Below, in pieces: positions 47,632-57,300 of a stretch of 64,000 bases of DNA. Origin of the DNA: Acidimicrobiales bacterium (lineage in GTDB: Bacteria; Actinomycetota; Acidimicrobiia; Acidimicrobiales; Aldehydirespiratoraceae). Where the stretch lies: positions 2,662,369 to 2,726,368 of the forward strand of contig JAWPML010000001.1 in the NCBI GenBank assembly GCA_033344915.1. Reading direction: 5' to 3'. The position numbers and the translations under genes are program-made. Every line of letters starts with the position of its first letter. Position 1 is the first letter of the stretch. Under the pieces are notes generated by a model. That model worked only from the letters and a program-made list of their open reading frames with translations, had not been told where the DNA came from and searched no databases.

Positions 47632-48542
47632 TGAGCGACGGAACAGCCACGGATGCGATCGCCGACATTGAGATCGCCGGCACGGTCGCCGTCGTCACCG
47701 GTGGCGCGAGCGGCATCGGCAAGGGCATCGTCGGAGGCCTCCTGCGGGCCGGCTCGTCCGTCGTCATCGCCGACATCGAAAAGGACGCCATCGACGCGAC
47801 CGTCGAGGAGTTCGCCGACCTCGGCGATGTGTCCGGGGTCCAGACCGACATCACCGACGAGGCGTCGGTCAAGGCGCTCGCCGACGAGACCTACGACCGC
47901 CACGGCAAGGTGAACCTGCTCTACAACAACGCCGGCGTCACATCCGGCGGCGGCGGCAAGCCCTGGCAGCAGGAGCCGAACGACTGGCGCTGGTGCTTCG
48001 GCGTCAACGTGTTCGGCACCGCCATCTGCACATCGGAGTTCGTCCCCCGCATGCTCGAAGGCGACGAACCCGGCCAGGTGGTCAACACGTCGTCGGGCGA
48101 CGGGGGCTTCGCGCCCGTGCCGACGGCGTCGGTCTACGCCGCATCCAAGGCCGCTGTCAGCTGCTTCACCGAGGCGCTGCACCACAACCTCGTCATGGAG
48201 GACACGTTGCTGCGCGCGTCGGTGTTCTATCCCGCCGGCGGGCTTCAGCGAACCGGGCTGTTCACGGCCCAGCGCAACCGGCCCGAGCATCTCCAGCGGG
48301 TCGGGGCCGGCACCGGACGCAAGAGCATGACCTTCGACGAGATGAAGGCGATGCTCGAGAAGGGCGGGCGCGAGGTGGTCGAAGCGGATCTCGACGCCCA
48401 GGGCGACTTCGTGGTCAGCGAGACCGCTGCGAGGCGCTACATCATCACGCTGAACCTCGGCGACACCGTGGCGCTGCTCCATCGCCGCGCCGATGCCATC
48501 GGCGCCCTCGACGTGCCGCCCCATCACGGCATGCCCATCTGA
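47631..48542 (+). CDS. Short-chain dehydrogenase/reductase
   Basis: A 303-residue SDR with 'VAVVTGGASGIGKGIVGGLLRAGSSVVIADIEKDAI' (NAD(P)-binding TGxxxGIG; Asp in 'IADIE' suggests NAD preference), 'VNLLYNNAGVTSGGGG' (NNAG) and catalytic 'VVNTSSGDGGFAPVPTASVYAASKAAVSCF' (Ser-Tyr-Lys). It oxidises an alcohol or reduces a ketone. The C-terminal 60 residues beyond the core are unusual and end 'DVPPHHGMPI'. ATG 47631 shares its first base with the upstream stop; GTG 47628 is possible. It lies in an operon with the amidohydrolase and a SnoaL-like protein. Confidence 0.9.
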   Translation: MSDGTATDAIADIEIAGTVAVVTGGASGIGKGIVGGLLRAGSSVVIADIEKDAIDATVEEFADLGDVSGVQTDITDEASVKALADETYDRHGKVNLLYNNAGVTSGGGGKPWQQEPNDWRWCFGVNVFGTAICTSEFVPRMLEGDEPGQVVNTSSGDGGFAPVPTASVYAASKAAVSCFTEALHHNLVMEDTLLRASVFYPAGGLQRTGLFTAQRNRPEHLQRVGAGTGRKSMTFDEMKAMLEKGGREVVEADLDAQGDFVVSETAARRYIITLNLGDTVALLHRRADAIGALDVPPHHGMPI

Positions 48543-48552
48543 TCGGGGCCTG

Positions 48553-49074
48553 GTGACGGCGAGCGACGAGAACGCAGGCGAGCTCGCGGCTTACACCGCG
48601 GTGCGCCGGACGCAGGACCGCTACGCCGACATCGTGACCCGTCGGGCGTGGCCCGAGCTCCACGAGATCATGCGGGCCGACTGCGTCATCACGGTGGACC
48701 TCGTCGACCGCGCCATCGACTTCAACGGGCCCCAGGCGATCGGAGACTTCATCGCGGGGCAGCTCGAGCAATTCGACTTCTTCGAGTTCGTCATCCTCAA
48801 CACGGTGATCGAGATCGACGCCACTGCCGGTCGAGCCGGCGCTCGGATGTACATGCAAGAGGCGCGCCAGGAAATCGCGACCGGGCGCCGGACGGACACC
48901 TACGGCGTGTACCACGACCGATTCGAACGCGGCGACGACGGCCGTTGGTGGTTCGCCCGGCGCCACTACCGCTCCTACGCCCGCACCACCCCGGCGGGCG
49001 ACGACGCTGATCTGGTCGTCTTCGAGCTTCCGTCGTTCGACCTCGGCGCCCTCGCCCGCGGCGAGCACGGCTGA
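48553..49074 (+). CDS. SnoaL/NTF2-like protein
   Basis: A 173-residue NTF2-fold protein of the SnoaL/aromatic-ring-hydroxylase-beta style: 'AAYTAVRRTQDRYADIVTRRAWPELHEIMRADCVITVDLVDRAIDFNGPQAIGDFIAGQLEQFDFFEFVILNTVIEI' and the C-terminal 'DTYGVYHDRFERGDDGRWWFARRHYRSYART'. The Y-x-D-x-F-x-R-x-x-D-G-R-W-W-F-x-x-R pattern is characteristic. Role is unknown; in this operon it may act after the SDR. GTG 48553 follows the SDR stop by 10 nt. It is convergent with the APH-like gene. Confidence 0.78.
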   Translation: MTASDENAGELAAYTAVRRTQDRYADIVTRRAWPELHEIMRADCVITVDLVDRAIDFNGPQAIGDFIAGQLEQFDFFEFVILNTVIEIDATAGRAGARMYMQEARQEIATGRRTDTYGVYHDRFERGDDGRWWFARRHYRSYARTTPAGDDADLVVFELPSFDLGALARGEHG

Positions 49075-49091
49075 CCGTCAGGACGAGCCAA

Positions 49092-50261
49092 TCACCAATC
49101 GTGGGCGAGACCGGCGACGATCCGGGGCATCCACAGGTCGTCCATCGAGTCGCCGTCGTAGCTGTCGCTCTGCAGCACCGCGATGCTCATCAGGATCTGC
49201 ACCGCCTGGCCGCGGTACGTCGCGGCGATCGCCGCCCGCAGGTCGGCGCGGTCGACGTCCACCCCTCGCTCGACCAGTGCCCGTTCGTAGCCGGCGACGA
49301 GATCGTTCGCGCTGGACAGGCGATCCTCGGAGAGGCAGCTGCTGAGCAGGTAGCCGACGTCGTAGCCGGGATGGGCGAAGGCCGCCAGCGCCCAGTCGAG
49401 CAGGACGACCTGGCCGTCGTCGCGGTAGAGGATGTTGTCCGAGCGGGGATCGCCATGGATCAGCGTGATCGGTTCGTTGACCAGGGCGACGTCGGACCCG
49501 AAACGATCCAACGCGTCGTGCAACAGCCGCTCGTGCTCGTCGGTGAACCAGTCCGACCAGCGCTCCCGCGCGAGCGGGAGGCAACGACGACGGCCGACCG
49601 TCTGGTAGAGTCGCGGCGTGCGCGTGAGGATGGTGCGGAAGACGTCGTTGCCGGCCAGCGAACGATCGTTCCAGAACGCGGCGTGGACCGACGCGAGCAC
49701 GTCGAGGGCCGCGGCGAGCTGGTCGTCGTCCGGCGGATCGATGAGATCGTGCACGGTCGTGTCGCCGCCGAGATCCTCGATCAGGAGGGCGTAGCGCCGC
49801 TTGCTCGCTCGCATGAACCGGGTGACGTCCCTCGTGACCGCGAGCTGCACGGGTGCGGGCAGCGCATCGACGATGCGGGATGCCAGCGGACTGCCGGTGA
49901 ACGACGAGCCTTCGTCGAACGCCCCGCCGAGGTACGTCGGCGTGGGGCACGGCATCCGGTGCGCGAACTCGCGATAGAAGCGGATCTCGCGCGCGTAGGC
50001 GTCGAAGTTCTCGAGCATGCCGCGGTTCTGGCGATCGCGGGTCGGGAACTTGGCGATCAGCGTTTCCGGCGCACCCTCCGCGCCCTCGGTCGTGAGCGTG
50101 ACCCTGACCGTCTCGCCGGTGAAGCCAGTCCCGCCATCCGAGATCGACTCGATCCGGATCTCCCGCACGCGGCCGTGCGGAAGCGCACCGGCGTCTCGCA
50201 TCGCGTGCGTGACCCAGTCGGGAGTGAGGTCGCCGGGAGAACCGGGAATGAAGCCGGACAC
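49092..50261 (-). CDS. APH-family phosphotransferase (ecdysteroid kinase/acyl-CoA dehydrogenase-associated type)
   Basis: A 389-residue kinase-like protein. 'LIAKFPTRDRQNRGMLENFDAYAREIRFYREFAHRMPCPTPTYLGGAF' is the N-lobe with a candidate ATP-binding Lys, 'YALLIEDLGGDTTVHDLID' the hinge, 'ITLIHGDPRSDNILYRDDGQVVLLDWALAAFAHPGYDVGYLLSS' the catalytic loop (HGDxxxDN) and metal-binding Asp. It keeps the canonical HGD, unlike the APH-like protein at 17480. Small-molecule phosphorylation is likely, possibly of a hydroxylated steroid- or sugar-like compound. It is convergent with the SnoaL gene and divergent from a nitroreductase. Confidence 0.85.
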   Translation of the reverse strand: MSGFIPGSPGDLTPDWVTHAMRDAGALPHGRVREIRIESISDGGTGFTGETVRVTLTTEGAEGAPETLIAKFPTRDRQNRGMLENFDAYAREIRFYREFAHRMPCPTPTYLGGAFDEGSSFTGSPLASRIVDALPAPVQLAVTRDVTRFMRASKRRYALLIEDLGGDTTVHDLIDPPDDDQLAAALDVLASVHAAFWNDRSLAGNDVFRTILTRTPRLYQTVGRRRCLPLARERWSDWFTDEHERLLHDALDRFGSDVALVNEPITLIHGDPRSDNILYRDDGQVVLLDWALAAFAHPGYDVGYLLSSCLSEDRLSSANDLVAGYERALVERGVDVDRADLRAAIAATYRGQAVQILMSIAVLQSDSYDGDSMDDLWMPRIVAGLAHDW

Positions 50262-50337
50262 GAGGGGCCAGAGTAGTGGCGCGCACCCCGAGTGCCGGAG
50301 GCACGTGTCTCATGACACACGGAGGGTGAGACCGACC

Positions 50338-50343
50338 TACGGT
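50338..50343 (+). promoter_or_regulatory. -10 box TACGGT, leaderless GTG start of the nitroreductase gene
   Basis: TACGGT is followed by 7 nt and a GTG at 50351, which is preferred over the GTG at 50342 that overlaps the box. Confidence 0.5.
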
Positions 50344-50350
50344 GCTCTCC

Positions 50351-51076
50351 GTGAGCCTCGACGAACGTCCGATCGCCGCAGACACCGTCGGCCTGCTCGA
50401 AGGGCTGACCACGACGCGAGCGATCCGCCGCTACCGCGACGAACCCATTCCGCCCGAGGTGCTGCGCGACATGCTGTTCGCCGCAACCCGCGCGCCCTCG
50501 GGTTCGAACCGTCAGAACTTCCGTTTCATCGTCCTGACCGACGGCGACATCGCCGACCGGGCGAAGGCGCTCGTGGCTCGAGCCGCCCAGACCATGTGGG
50601 ACACGAAACGGCGGGACGAGGGCTACGACGAGGGGTCCGGCGCCGTCGACGACTCGCCGAAGGCCCGCATGGCACGATCCATGGCGCACTATGTCGACAA
50701 CATGGCGACCGTGCCGGCGCTGGTCCTCCCTTGCCTCATCCGACACCGGCCGGCGAACGCGACCGAGGGTGCGTCCGTCTACCCGGCCTGCCAGAACCTG
50801 CTGCTCGCGGCCCGCGCCCTCGGCTACGGCGGCGTCCTCACGATCTTCCACGTGTTCGTCGAGGACGAACTGCGGGCCCTCCTCGAGCTGCCCGACGAGG
50901 TCGCGATCGCCGCGACGATCACCCTCGGCAAGCCGGCAGGCAACCACGGCCCGGTGCGGCGGGTCCCGCTCGCGGACCTCGTCTACGACGGTGTGTGGGG
51001 CGACACCGCCGACTGGGCCGTCGACCCGCCCGGCACCAGCCACACGCGTGCCGGCCCGCCGCGGCCGAGCCGCTGA
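50351..51076 (+). CDS. Nitroreductase family protein
   Basis: The 241-residue FMN protein carries 'GLLEGLTTTRAIRRYRDEPIPPEVLRDMLFAATRAPSGSNRQNFRFIVLTD' (FMN-binding R-x-x-RR and APSGSN), a long helical insertion at 80-120, and 'SVYPACQNLLLAARALGYGGVLTIFHVFVEDELRALLELPDEVAIAATITLGKPAG'. It reduces a nitroaromatic, quinone or enone with NAD(P)H. The active-site lid of the iodotyrosine deiodinase type seen at 30019 is absent, so the two are functionally distinct. Start GTG 50351. It is convergent with the SDR gene, with one base between the stops. Confidence 0.87.
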   Translation: MSLDERPIAADTVGLLEGLTTTRAIRRYRDEPIPPEVLRDMLFAATRAPSGSNRQNFRFIVLTDGDIADRAKALVARAAQTMWDTKRRDEGYDEGSGAVDDSPKARMARSMAHYVDNMATVPALVLPCLIRHRPANATEGASVYPACQNLLLAARALGYGGVLTIFHVFVEDELRALLELPDEVAIAATITLGKPAGNHGPVRRVPLADLVYDGVWGDTADWAVDPPGTSHTRAGPPRPSR

Positions 51077-51077
51077 C

Positions 51078-51995
51078 TCAGCCGAACGTCTCGCCGACGA
51101 AGGCCTCCGACATCGCCCACAGGCGCGCCGCGGCATCGACGTCGACGGCATAGGGGGCCGGCGTGCTGACCGAGGCGTCCTCGCAGTACTGCCCGCCGAC
51201 GTCCGCCATCTCGTCGGACACGGCGACCCACACCGATGTGGCGGCGCCCTGCTCGACCGACTTGAAGTCGGGCAGCCCGGGACCCGTCCGCTTGGAGGCC
51301 CGGTCCCGGAGCTCCGTCATGTCGTCGGGCCCCATGTGGCGCGCGAGGTCCGTCATGATCATCCCCGGATGCACGGCGTTCGCCCGTACCCCGCTCGCCG
51401 CGTGGCGGCGATCGAGTTCGACGGAGAAGAGGATGTTGGCCGTCTTGGACTGGCCGTACGCGTTGAACTTGTCGTAGGGCGTCGTCTCGAAGTTCGGGTC
51501 GTCCCAGATCACGTCGCTGGTGAAGTGACCTGCGCTCGACAGGTTCACGATGCGGCTGGGCGCGGCGGCGACGAGCGCCGGCAGGAGCCGGTTCGTCAGC
51601 ACGAAGTGACCGAGATGGTTGGTGCCGAACTGGGTCTCGAATCCGTCGACCGTGGTGCCGGGCGGGGTGAACATCACACCCGCGTTGTTGATCAGGAGGT
51701 CGATGCGATCGTGGCGGGCCAACAGCGCATCGGCCCCGGCCCGGACCGTCGCGAGATCGGCGAGATCGAACGTCTGCGCCTCGAGGCTCGCGTCGGGCGC
51801 TGCCTCACGGATCGCCGCCATCGCCGCCTCGCACTTCTCGGCGGTGCGTCCGCAGACCACGACGTGGGCGCCCGTCTCGGCCAGCGCCCGGGCGGTTTCG
51901 CGTCCGAGGCCGGTCGTCGCGCCGGTGACCACCGCGGTGTGCCCGCCGAGGTCCACACCCTGGATCACGTCCTGCGTCGTTGTTTCGAAAGCCAT
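51078..51995 (-). CDS. Short-chain dehydrogenase (retinol dehydrogenase/protochlorophyllide reductase-like)
   Basis: A 305-residue SDR: 'HTAVVTGATTGLGRETARALAETGAHVVVCGRTAEKCEAAM' (NADP-type Rossmann, TGxxxGLG), 'IDLLINNAGVMFTPPGTTVDGFETQFGTNHLGHFVLTNRLLPAL', catalytic 'IVNLSSAGHFTSDVIWDDPNFETTPYDKFNAYGQSKTANILFSVEL' with Ser, Tyr and Lys. The NAGV-x-x-P...G-F-E...N-H-L-G-H-F pattern is that of the retinol dehydrogenase/WW-oxidoreductase-like group. Substrate unknown. ATG 51995 is chosen; the frame is open to 52133 but overlaps the divergent promoter. The divergent gene encodes the MFS-LivF fusion. Confidence 0.89.
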   Translation of the reverse strand: MAFETTTQDVIQGVDLGGHTAVVTGATTGLGRETARALAETGAHVVVCGRTAEKCEAAMAAIREAAPDASLEAQTFDLADLATVRAGADALLARHDRIDLLINNAGVMFTPPGTTVDGFETQFGTNHLGHFVLTNRLLPALVAAAPSRIVNLSSAGHFTSDVIWDDPNFETTPYDKFNAYGQSKTANILFSVELDRRHAASGVRANAVHPGMIMTDLARHMGPDDMTELRDRASKRTGPGLPDFKSVEQGAATSVWVAVSDEMADVGGQYCEDASVSTPAPYAVDVDAAARLWAMSEAFVGETFG

Positions 51996-52003
51996 GGGCG
52001 GAG

Positions 52004-52042
52004 CTTCGCACAAGTGGTCGCCCGCGCGCGCTCCGTGCGAAG
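52004..52042. promoter_or_regulatory. 8-bp inverted repeat in the SDR / transporter divergent region
   Basis: CTTCGCAC (52004-52011) and GTGCGAAG (52035-52042) are perfect complements separated by 23 bp in the 116-bp divergent region. They could form an operator acting on both units. Confidence 0.3.
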
Positions 52043-52072
52043 TCGGGCTAGTCCTACCGAACAACGTCCGGC

Positions 52073-52078
52073 TAATGT
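52073..52078 (+). promoter_or_regulatory. -10 box TAATGT of the transporter operon
   Basis: TAATGT lies 33 nt before the GTG at 52112. A strong Shine-Dalgarno (GGGGGGAG, 52099-52106) sits 5 nt before that GTG, so this operon has a leadered transcript, unlike many genes here. Confidence 0.45.
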
Positions 52079-52111
52079 CAGGCCCTCGCAGAGTGGCTGG
52101 GGGGAGTCCGG

Positions 52112-54319
52112 GTGAGCGACAGCGACGGAGCAACGCGGTCTGCAGCCTCCTTGACCGCGACGGTCCTGGACGAGGAGGCGGCGCGCCAGGAGGCGCAGGC
52201 CGCCCGGTCGAAGGAAGTCCTGTTCGCCGACGATCTGCTTCCCGGAGTCGGCAGCGAAGAGATGAGCCTTCGGGACGGGTTCGCCAAGGGTGGCGCCTAC
52301 ACCTTCGTCGTGTTGCTCCTCCTCAACTCGATGGACGAGCTCGAGGGCGCGGCGATCAACATCCTCGGCCCCGACATCGGCGAGACCTTCGGTGTCAGCG
52401 ACGGCCTCATCACGTTCATCTCGGTCGCCTCGGTCGCCTTCTTCGTGCTCGGGGCCGGCCCCATGGGCTACCTCGCCGATCGCATGCGCCGCGGCCCCAT
52501 CGTGGGGGTCGCCAGCGTCGCCTTCGCCGCGTTCGCCTTCCTCAGTGGTCTGGCCGTCAACGCGTTCATGTTCTTCTGGACGCGGTTCTTCACCGGCATC
52601 TCCAAGGCCAACACGATCACGGTCCATTCGACGCTCCTCGCCGACGCCTACCCGATCGCGATCCGCGGCCGCATGTATTCGATCAACGCGGCGATCGGGC
52701 GGGTGTTCAACGCCATGAGTCCGATCCTCGTCGGCGGCATCGCCGTGTGGGTCGGCGGTACCGAGGGCTGGCGCTGGGCGTACCTCCTGCTCACCCTGCC
52801 GGTGGCCGTCCTCGCCGTCCTCGCCTTCGCGATTCCCGAGCCCGAGCGGGGCCAATGGGAGAAGAAGGACGTCCTCGGTCACAGCTTCGGCGCTGACGGC
52901 GAGGAGATCCCGATCTCGATCGGCGCCGCGTTCAACCGCATCTGGCGGATCGACACGGTGCGGTCGATGACGATCGGCCTCGCCGCGATCGGTTTCGCCC
53001 TCTTCCCCGCGGGCTCGATCACGAGCTTCTTCCTCGAGGAGGAGTTCGGTCTCGACGCGCTCGAGCGGGGCTTCGCCGTCGCCCCGTCGGGTGTGCTGAT
53101 CATCATCCTCTTGCCGATCATCGGGAAGCGGTTCGACCAGACGTTCCGCCAGGCGCCCGATCGGGCGCTGCGCATCATCGGCACCTTGCTCATCCCGGTT
53201 GGCATCCTCATCCCGATCCAGTTCTCGATGCCCAACGTGTGGCTCTTCATCATCTTCGCCACGCTGACGAGCACCTTCCTCGGCGCCGCGTTCTCGATGA
53301 TCCAGCCGTCGATCCAGGGCGTGGTCCCCTACCGACTCCGCGGCATGGGCACGGCGATCATCACCTTCTTCATGTTCGCGATCGGCGGCATCGGCGGCGG
53401 CCTGCTGTCGGGCTTCATGCAGAACGAGTGGGGTGAGCGATTCGCCATCACCTTCCTGACGCTGATCTTCATGCCGCTCGGCGGCTGGAACATCATCAAG
53501 GGCAGCCGCGCCATCCGCCGCGACCTCTCGCTGGTCGTCGAGGAGCTCCAGGAGGAGCAGGCCTACTTCGACCTGGTCGCGGCCGGCACCGACATCCCGG
53601 TGATGCAGGTCAACCACATCGACTTCAGCTACGGCCAGGTGCAGGTGCTGTTCGACGTGTCGTTCGACGTGGCGCAGGGCGAATGTCTCGCCCTGCTCGG
53701 CACCAACGGTGCGGGCAAGTCCACGATCCTCAAGGTGATCGCGGGACTCGAGACACCCGAGCGCGGCGTCGTGAGATACCACGGTCGAACCGCCACCTTC
53801 GCGAGCCCGGAGATCCGCGGATCGCTCGGCATCCAGATGCTCCCGGGCGGCAAGGGTGTGTGGCCGAACCTCACGATCGGCGACAACCTCGACGTCGGCG
53901 CGTACAACTACCGCAAAGATCCCCAGGACGTACAGCGGCGCAAGGACCGGGTGCTCGAGATGTTCCCCGCGCTCCAGGACCGCCTCGACGAGCGGGCCGG
54001 CGACCTGTCCGGCGGTCAGCAACAGATGCTGGCCCTCGCTCGCGTCATGCTGCACGAGCCCGACCTGCTGATCATCGACGAGTTGAGCCTCGGCCTCGCT
54101 CCCACCGTCGTGCAGGACCTGCTCGGCCACATCGACACGCTGCGGGCCGCGGGCCAGACGATGATCATCGTGGAGCAGTCGCTCAACGTCGCCCTCGCGA
54201 TCTCCGACCGGGCGATCTTCCTCGAGAAGGGGCAGGTCCGCTTCGAGGGGTCGGCGCAGGAGCTCACCGAACGGGACGACCTCGCGCGAGCCGTCTTCCT
54301 CGGGAAGGAAGGCGGTTGA
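52112..54319 (+). CDS. MFS transporter - LivF-type ABC ATPase fusion protein
   Basis: One uninterrupted 735-residue frame joins two transporter classes. Residues about 50-470 form a 12-span MFS domain, with the loop motif 'GYLADRMRRGPIVG' and spans such as 'FTFVVLL'-like 'TFVVLLLLNSMDELEGAAI', 'LITFISVASVAFFVLGAGPM' and 'NVWLFIIFATLTSTFLGAAFSMI'. Residues about 495-735 are an ABC ATPase closest to LivF, the branched-chain amino acid type: Walker A 'GTNGAGKST' (530-538), signature LSGGQQQ (632-638), Walker B 'LLIIDELSLGLAP' (about 652-664) and 'VEQSLNVALAISDRA'. Function is probably to power the LivHMG fusion encoded next (4-base TGATG-type overlap); what the MFS half does is unclear. Start is GTG with a strong Shine-Dalgarno. 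Confidence 0.9.
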   Translation: MSDSDGATRSAASLTATVLDEEAARQEAQAARSKEVLFADDLLPGVGSEEMSLRDGFAKGGAYTFVVLLLLNSMDELEGAAINILGPDIGETFGVSDGLITFISVASVAFFVLGAGPMGYLADRMRRGPIVGVASVAFAAFAFLSGLAVNAFMFFWTRFFTGISKANTITVHSTLLADAYPIAIRGRMYSINAAIGRVFNAMSPILVGGIAVWVGGTEGWRWAYLLLTLPVAVLAVLAFAIPEPERGQWEKKDVLGHSFGADGEEIPISIGAAFNRIWRIDTVRSMTIGLAAIGFALFPAGSITSFFLEEEFGLDALERGFAVAPSGVLIIILLPIIGKRFDQTFRQAPDRALRIIGTLLIPVGILIPIQFSMPNVWLFIIFATLTSTFLGAAFSMIQPSIQGVVPYRLRGMGTAIITFFMFAIGGIGGGLLSGFMQNEWGERFAITFLTLIFMPLGGWNIIKGSRAIRRDLSLVVEELQEEQAYFDLVAAGTDIPVMQVNHIDFSYGQVQVLFDVSFDVAQGECLALLGTNGAGKSTILKVIAGLETPERGVVRYHGRTATFASPEIRGSLGIQMLPGGKGVWPNLTIGDNLDVGAYNYRKDPQDVQRRKDRVLEMFPALQDRLDERAGDLSGGQQQMLALARVMLHEPDLLIIDELSLGLAPTVVQDLLGHIDTLRAAGQTMIIVEQSLNVALAISDRAIFLEKGQVRFEGSAQELTERDDLARAVFLGKEGG

Positions 54320-57300
54320 TGGAGTCCGGGCTCCTGCTCGGCGCGTGGATCACGCGCCAGATCCTGTTCTGGACGCTGGTCCAGGGCCTCGTGTTCGGCC
54401 TCCTCGCGATGGGCATCGTGCTCATCTACCGGAGCACGAGGGTCATCAACTTCGCGGTCGGCAACATGGGCCTGCCCGGCGCCACGCTGATGGCCCTGCT
54501 CGTCATCAACTGGCACTTCCCGTTCTGGCTCGCGTTCGTGATCTCGCTCACCGTCGGCGCCCTGCTCGGTCTCGTCACCGAGATCATCGTCGTCAAACGG
54601 CTGTTCCACAGACCGCGCATCGTCCTGCTCATCGCGACGGTGGCGATCGCCGACTTCTGGCGCGCCGTCGTGCTGCTCAGTTTCCCGAAGGTCGAGGGCG
54701 CGCAGACCACCTACCCCGCGGCGATCGGGCGCAACTACGAGGGAGTCGGCGGAGACTTCTCGGCTCTCGACGGGATCGGTGTCGGCACCGACGAGGGCAT
54801 CCTCATCAAGGGCTCGGACATCCAGATCCTGATCGTCGTCCCGCTCATCGCCATCCTGCTCGGCCTGATGATGAGCCGCACGACGTTCGGCAAGTCCATC
54901 ACCGCATCGGCCGACAACCCCGATCTCAGCCGCCTGTCGGGCGTGAACCCCCATGTCGTCTCGTCGGTCGTCTGGACGATCGGCGGCTTCCTCGCCACCC
55001 TCTCGATGATCCTGCTCAGCAGCGGCCGCGCCGCGACGGGCATCGACAACCTCGGCCCGTTCACGCTCACCAACGCGCTCGCCGCCGCCGTCATCGCGGG
55101 CATGCGCTCCTTCCCGCGCGCCATGGCCGGCGGCATCCTGATCGCCTTCGGCGACAACCTCTTCGGCTTCAACTTCACCTCCGACCCGGGGCTGTCGACC
55201 CTGCTCGTTTTCGTCGCCGTCATCGTCGCCCTCCTCTGGCAGAGCCGGAGCAACAACGACGAATCCCCGCTCAGCTTCGCCACGAAGGTGCGGCCCCTCC
55301 CCCTCCACATCGCGAAGATCTGGTGGGTGCGCTGGATGCCGCGGATCGTGCTCGGTGTCCTGCTCATCGCGGTGTGGCAGGTGTCAATCCACCACGAGAC
55401 GCTCTTCGACTGGGCCGACCGCTTCCTGTGGTTCTGGGACGCCCCGCCCGAGAGGATCGTGCCGTCGAAGTGGTTCCTCTACAGCTCGGTCGTGGCGTTC
55501 GCGATCATCACCGCGTCGCTGACGGTCATCACCGGTTGGTCCGGCCAGGTCTCCCTGGCCCAGGCCGCCTACGCCGGCATCGGCGCCCTCAGTGCGGCCG
55601 CGTTCAACCGCGGCATCGAGCTCGACATCGGCTGGGGAAGCAACCGCCTGCTGGACGTGGAGTGGTCCGGCATCCCGACGTTGCCGTCGATCGTCGCCGC
55701 GGTGTTCCTCACCGCGGCCATCGCCGCCATCACCGGTATCGGCGCGCTCCGAGTGCGGGGGATCATGCTCGCGATCTCCACCTTCGCGTTCGCGATCGCG
55801 GCCGAGAAGTACATCTACCAGCGCCCGTTCTTCTCGAACGGTGACAGCTCCGTCGTGTTCGAGCGGGGCCACTTCTTCGGCATCAACCTGCGCCAGCAGG
55901 AAAACTTCTTCCGCTTCAGCCTCGTGTGTCTCGTGGTCACGATCCTCGTCATCGGTCGACTCCGCCGCAGCGGGATCGGCCGTTCGATCATCGCCGTCCG
56001 AGACAACACGGACACGGCGTCGGCCTACACGGTCTCCCCGGTGCGGATGAAACTCACGGCGTTCGCGATCGCCGGCGGCATCGCCGGACTCGGCGGCGCC
56101 CTCTTCGGCAACGCCGCCCGTCAGATCCGCTTCGGCGAGGCCCACTTCCAGATCGCGGATTCGCTCCAGGTCGTCAACATGGCGGTTATCGGCGGGCTCG
56201 GCTCCGTCATCGGGCCGGTCCTCGGTGCGTTCTGGGTCCGCGGCCTGCCGTCGTTCTTCTCCGACAACCCCATCATCAGTCTCGCCACGTCGTCCATCGG
56301 CTTCCTGGTGATGCTGATGTACTTCCCGGGCGGTTTCGTCCAGATCGCCTACAAGGTGCGCGACGGGATCGTCGAGCGGCTCGAGCGCAGCTACGGAGCG
56401 GCCGAGATCTCCAGCACGACCGCCACGCCCGACGCGATCCGCCGCGGCAGCGACGGATCCATCATCGTCGACGACACCGGACGCTCGTCGCTGCTCGACT
56501 GGCTCGTGAGCGGGATCGCGCTCGTCGCGAAGGTGATCACCTTCCTCTATGTGGCCCGGCTCGCGGTCGATCACCTCTTCGGCGACGGCACCCGCGGCAT
56601 CCGCGGCTTCCCGATCGAGAGCACCTGGTTCGACTACTACCTGGTCGGGGCCGTGATCTCCGGCGTCATCGCGTTCGCCATGCTGCTGCAGCTCGCCCAG
56701 ATCCGCAGCGAGCGGATCGGCGCGATCGGCACCAAGGCGGGCTACAGCTTCTATCTCGTCTTCGAGCCCTTGATCCCGTTCCTGTGGCCGCTCGTGATCG
56801 GGCGCTGGCTCCGCCGGGACCTCGCCGCCAACGACCCCCGGCCGGCGCGGGTCTACGAGAACCTGCCGCAGAACGCCGAGGGTCGCGACATCACCCTCAA
56901 GACGAGCGGCGTGACCGTCCGCTTCGGTGGCAACGTCGCGGTGAGCGACGTGAGCATCGACGTCGGCCGCGACGAGATCGTGGGGCTTATCGGCACGAAC
57001 GGTGCAGGCAAGTCCACCCTGATGAACGCGATCGGCGGCTACGTCCCCGCGGAGGGCAGGGTCACCCTGCTCGGCAAGAACATCGAGTCGCTCGCGTCGC
57101 CGGTGCGTTCCTCGATGGGGCTCGGCCGCACCTTCCAGGCGGCGACGCTGTTCCCCGAGCTGACGGTGCGCGAATGCGTGCAGGTGGCGCTCGAGGCGCG
57201 GCACCCGTCGTCGTTCGCCCGCAGCGTCCTGTTCCTCGACATGGCGTCCGAACGGCGTATGCGCAGCGAGGCCGACGAGCTCATCGACTTCCTCGGTCTG

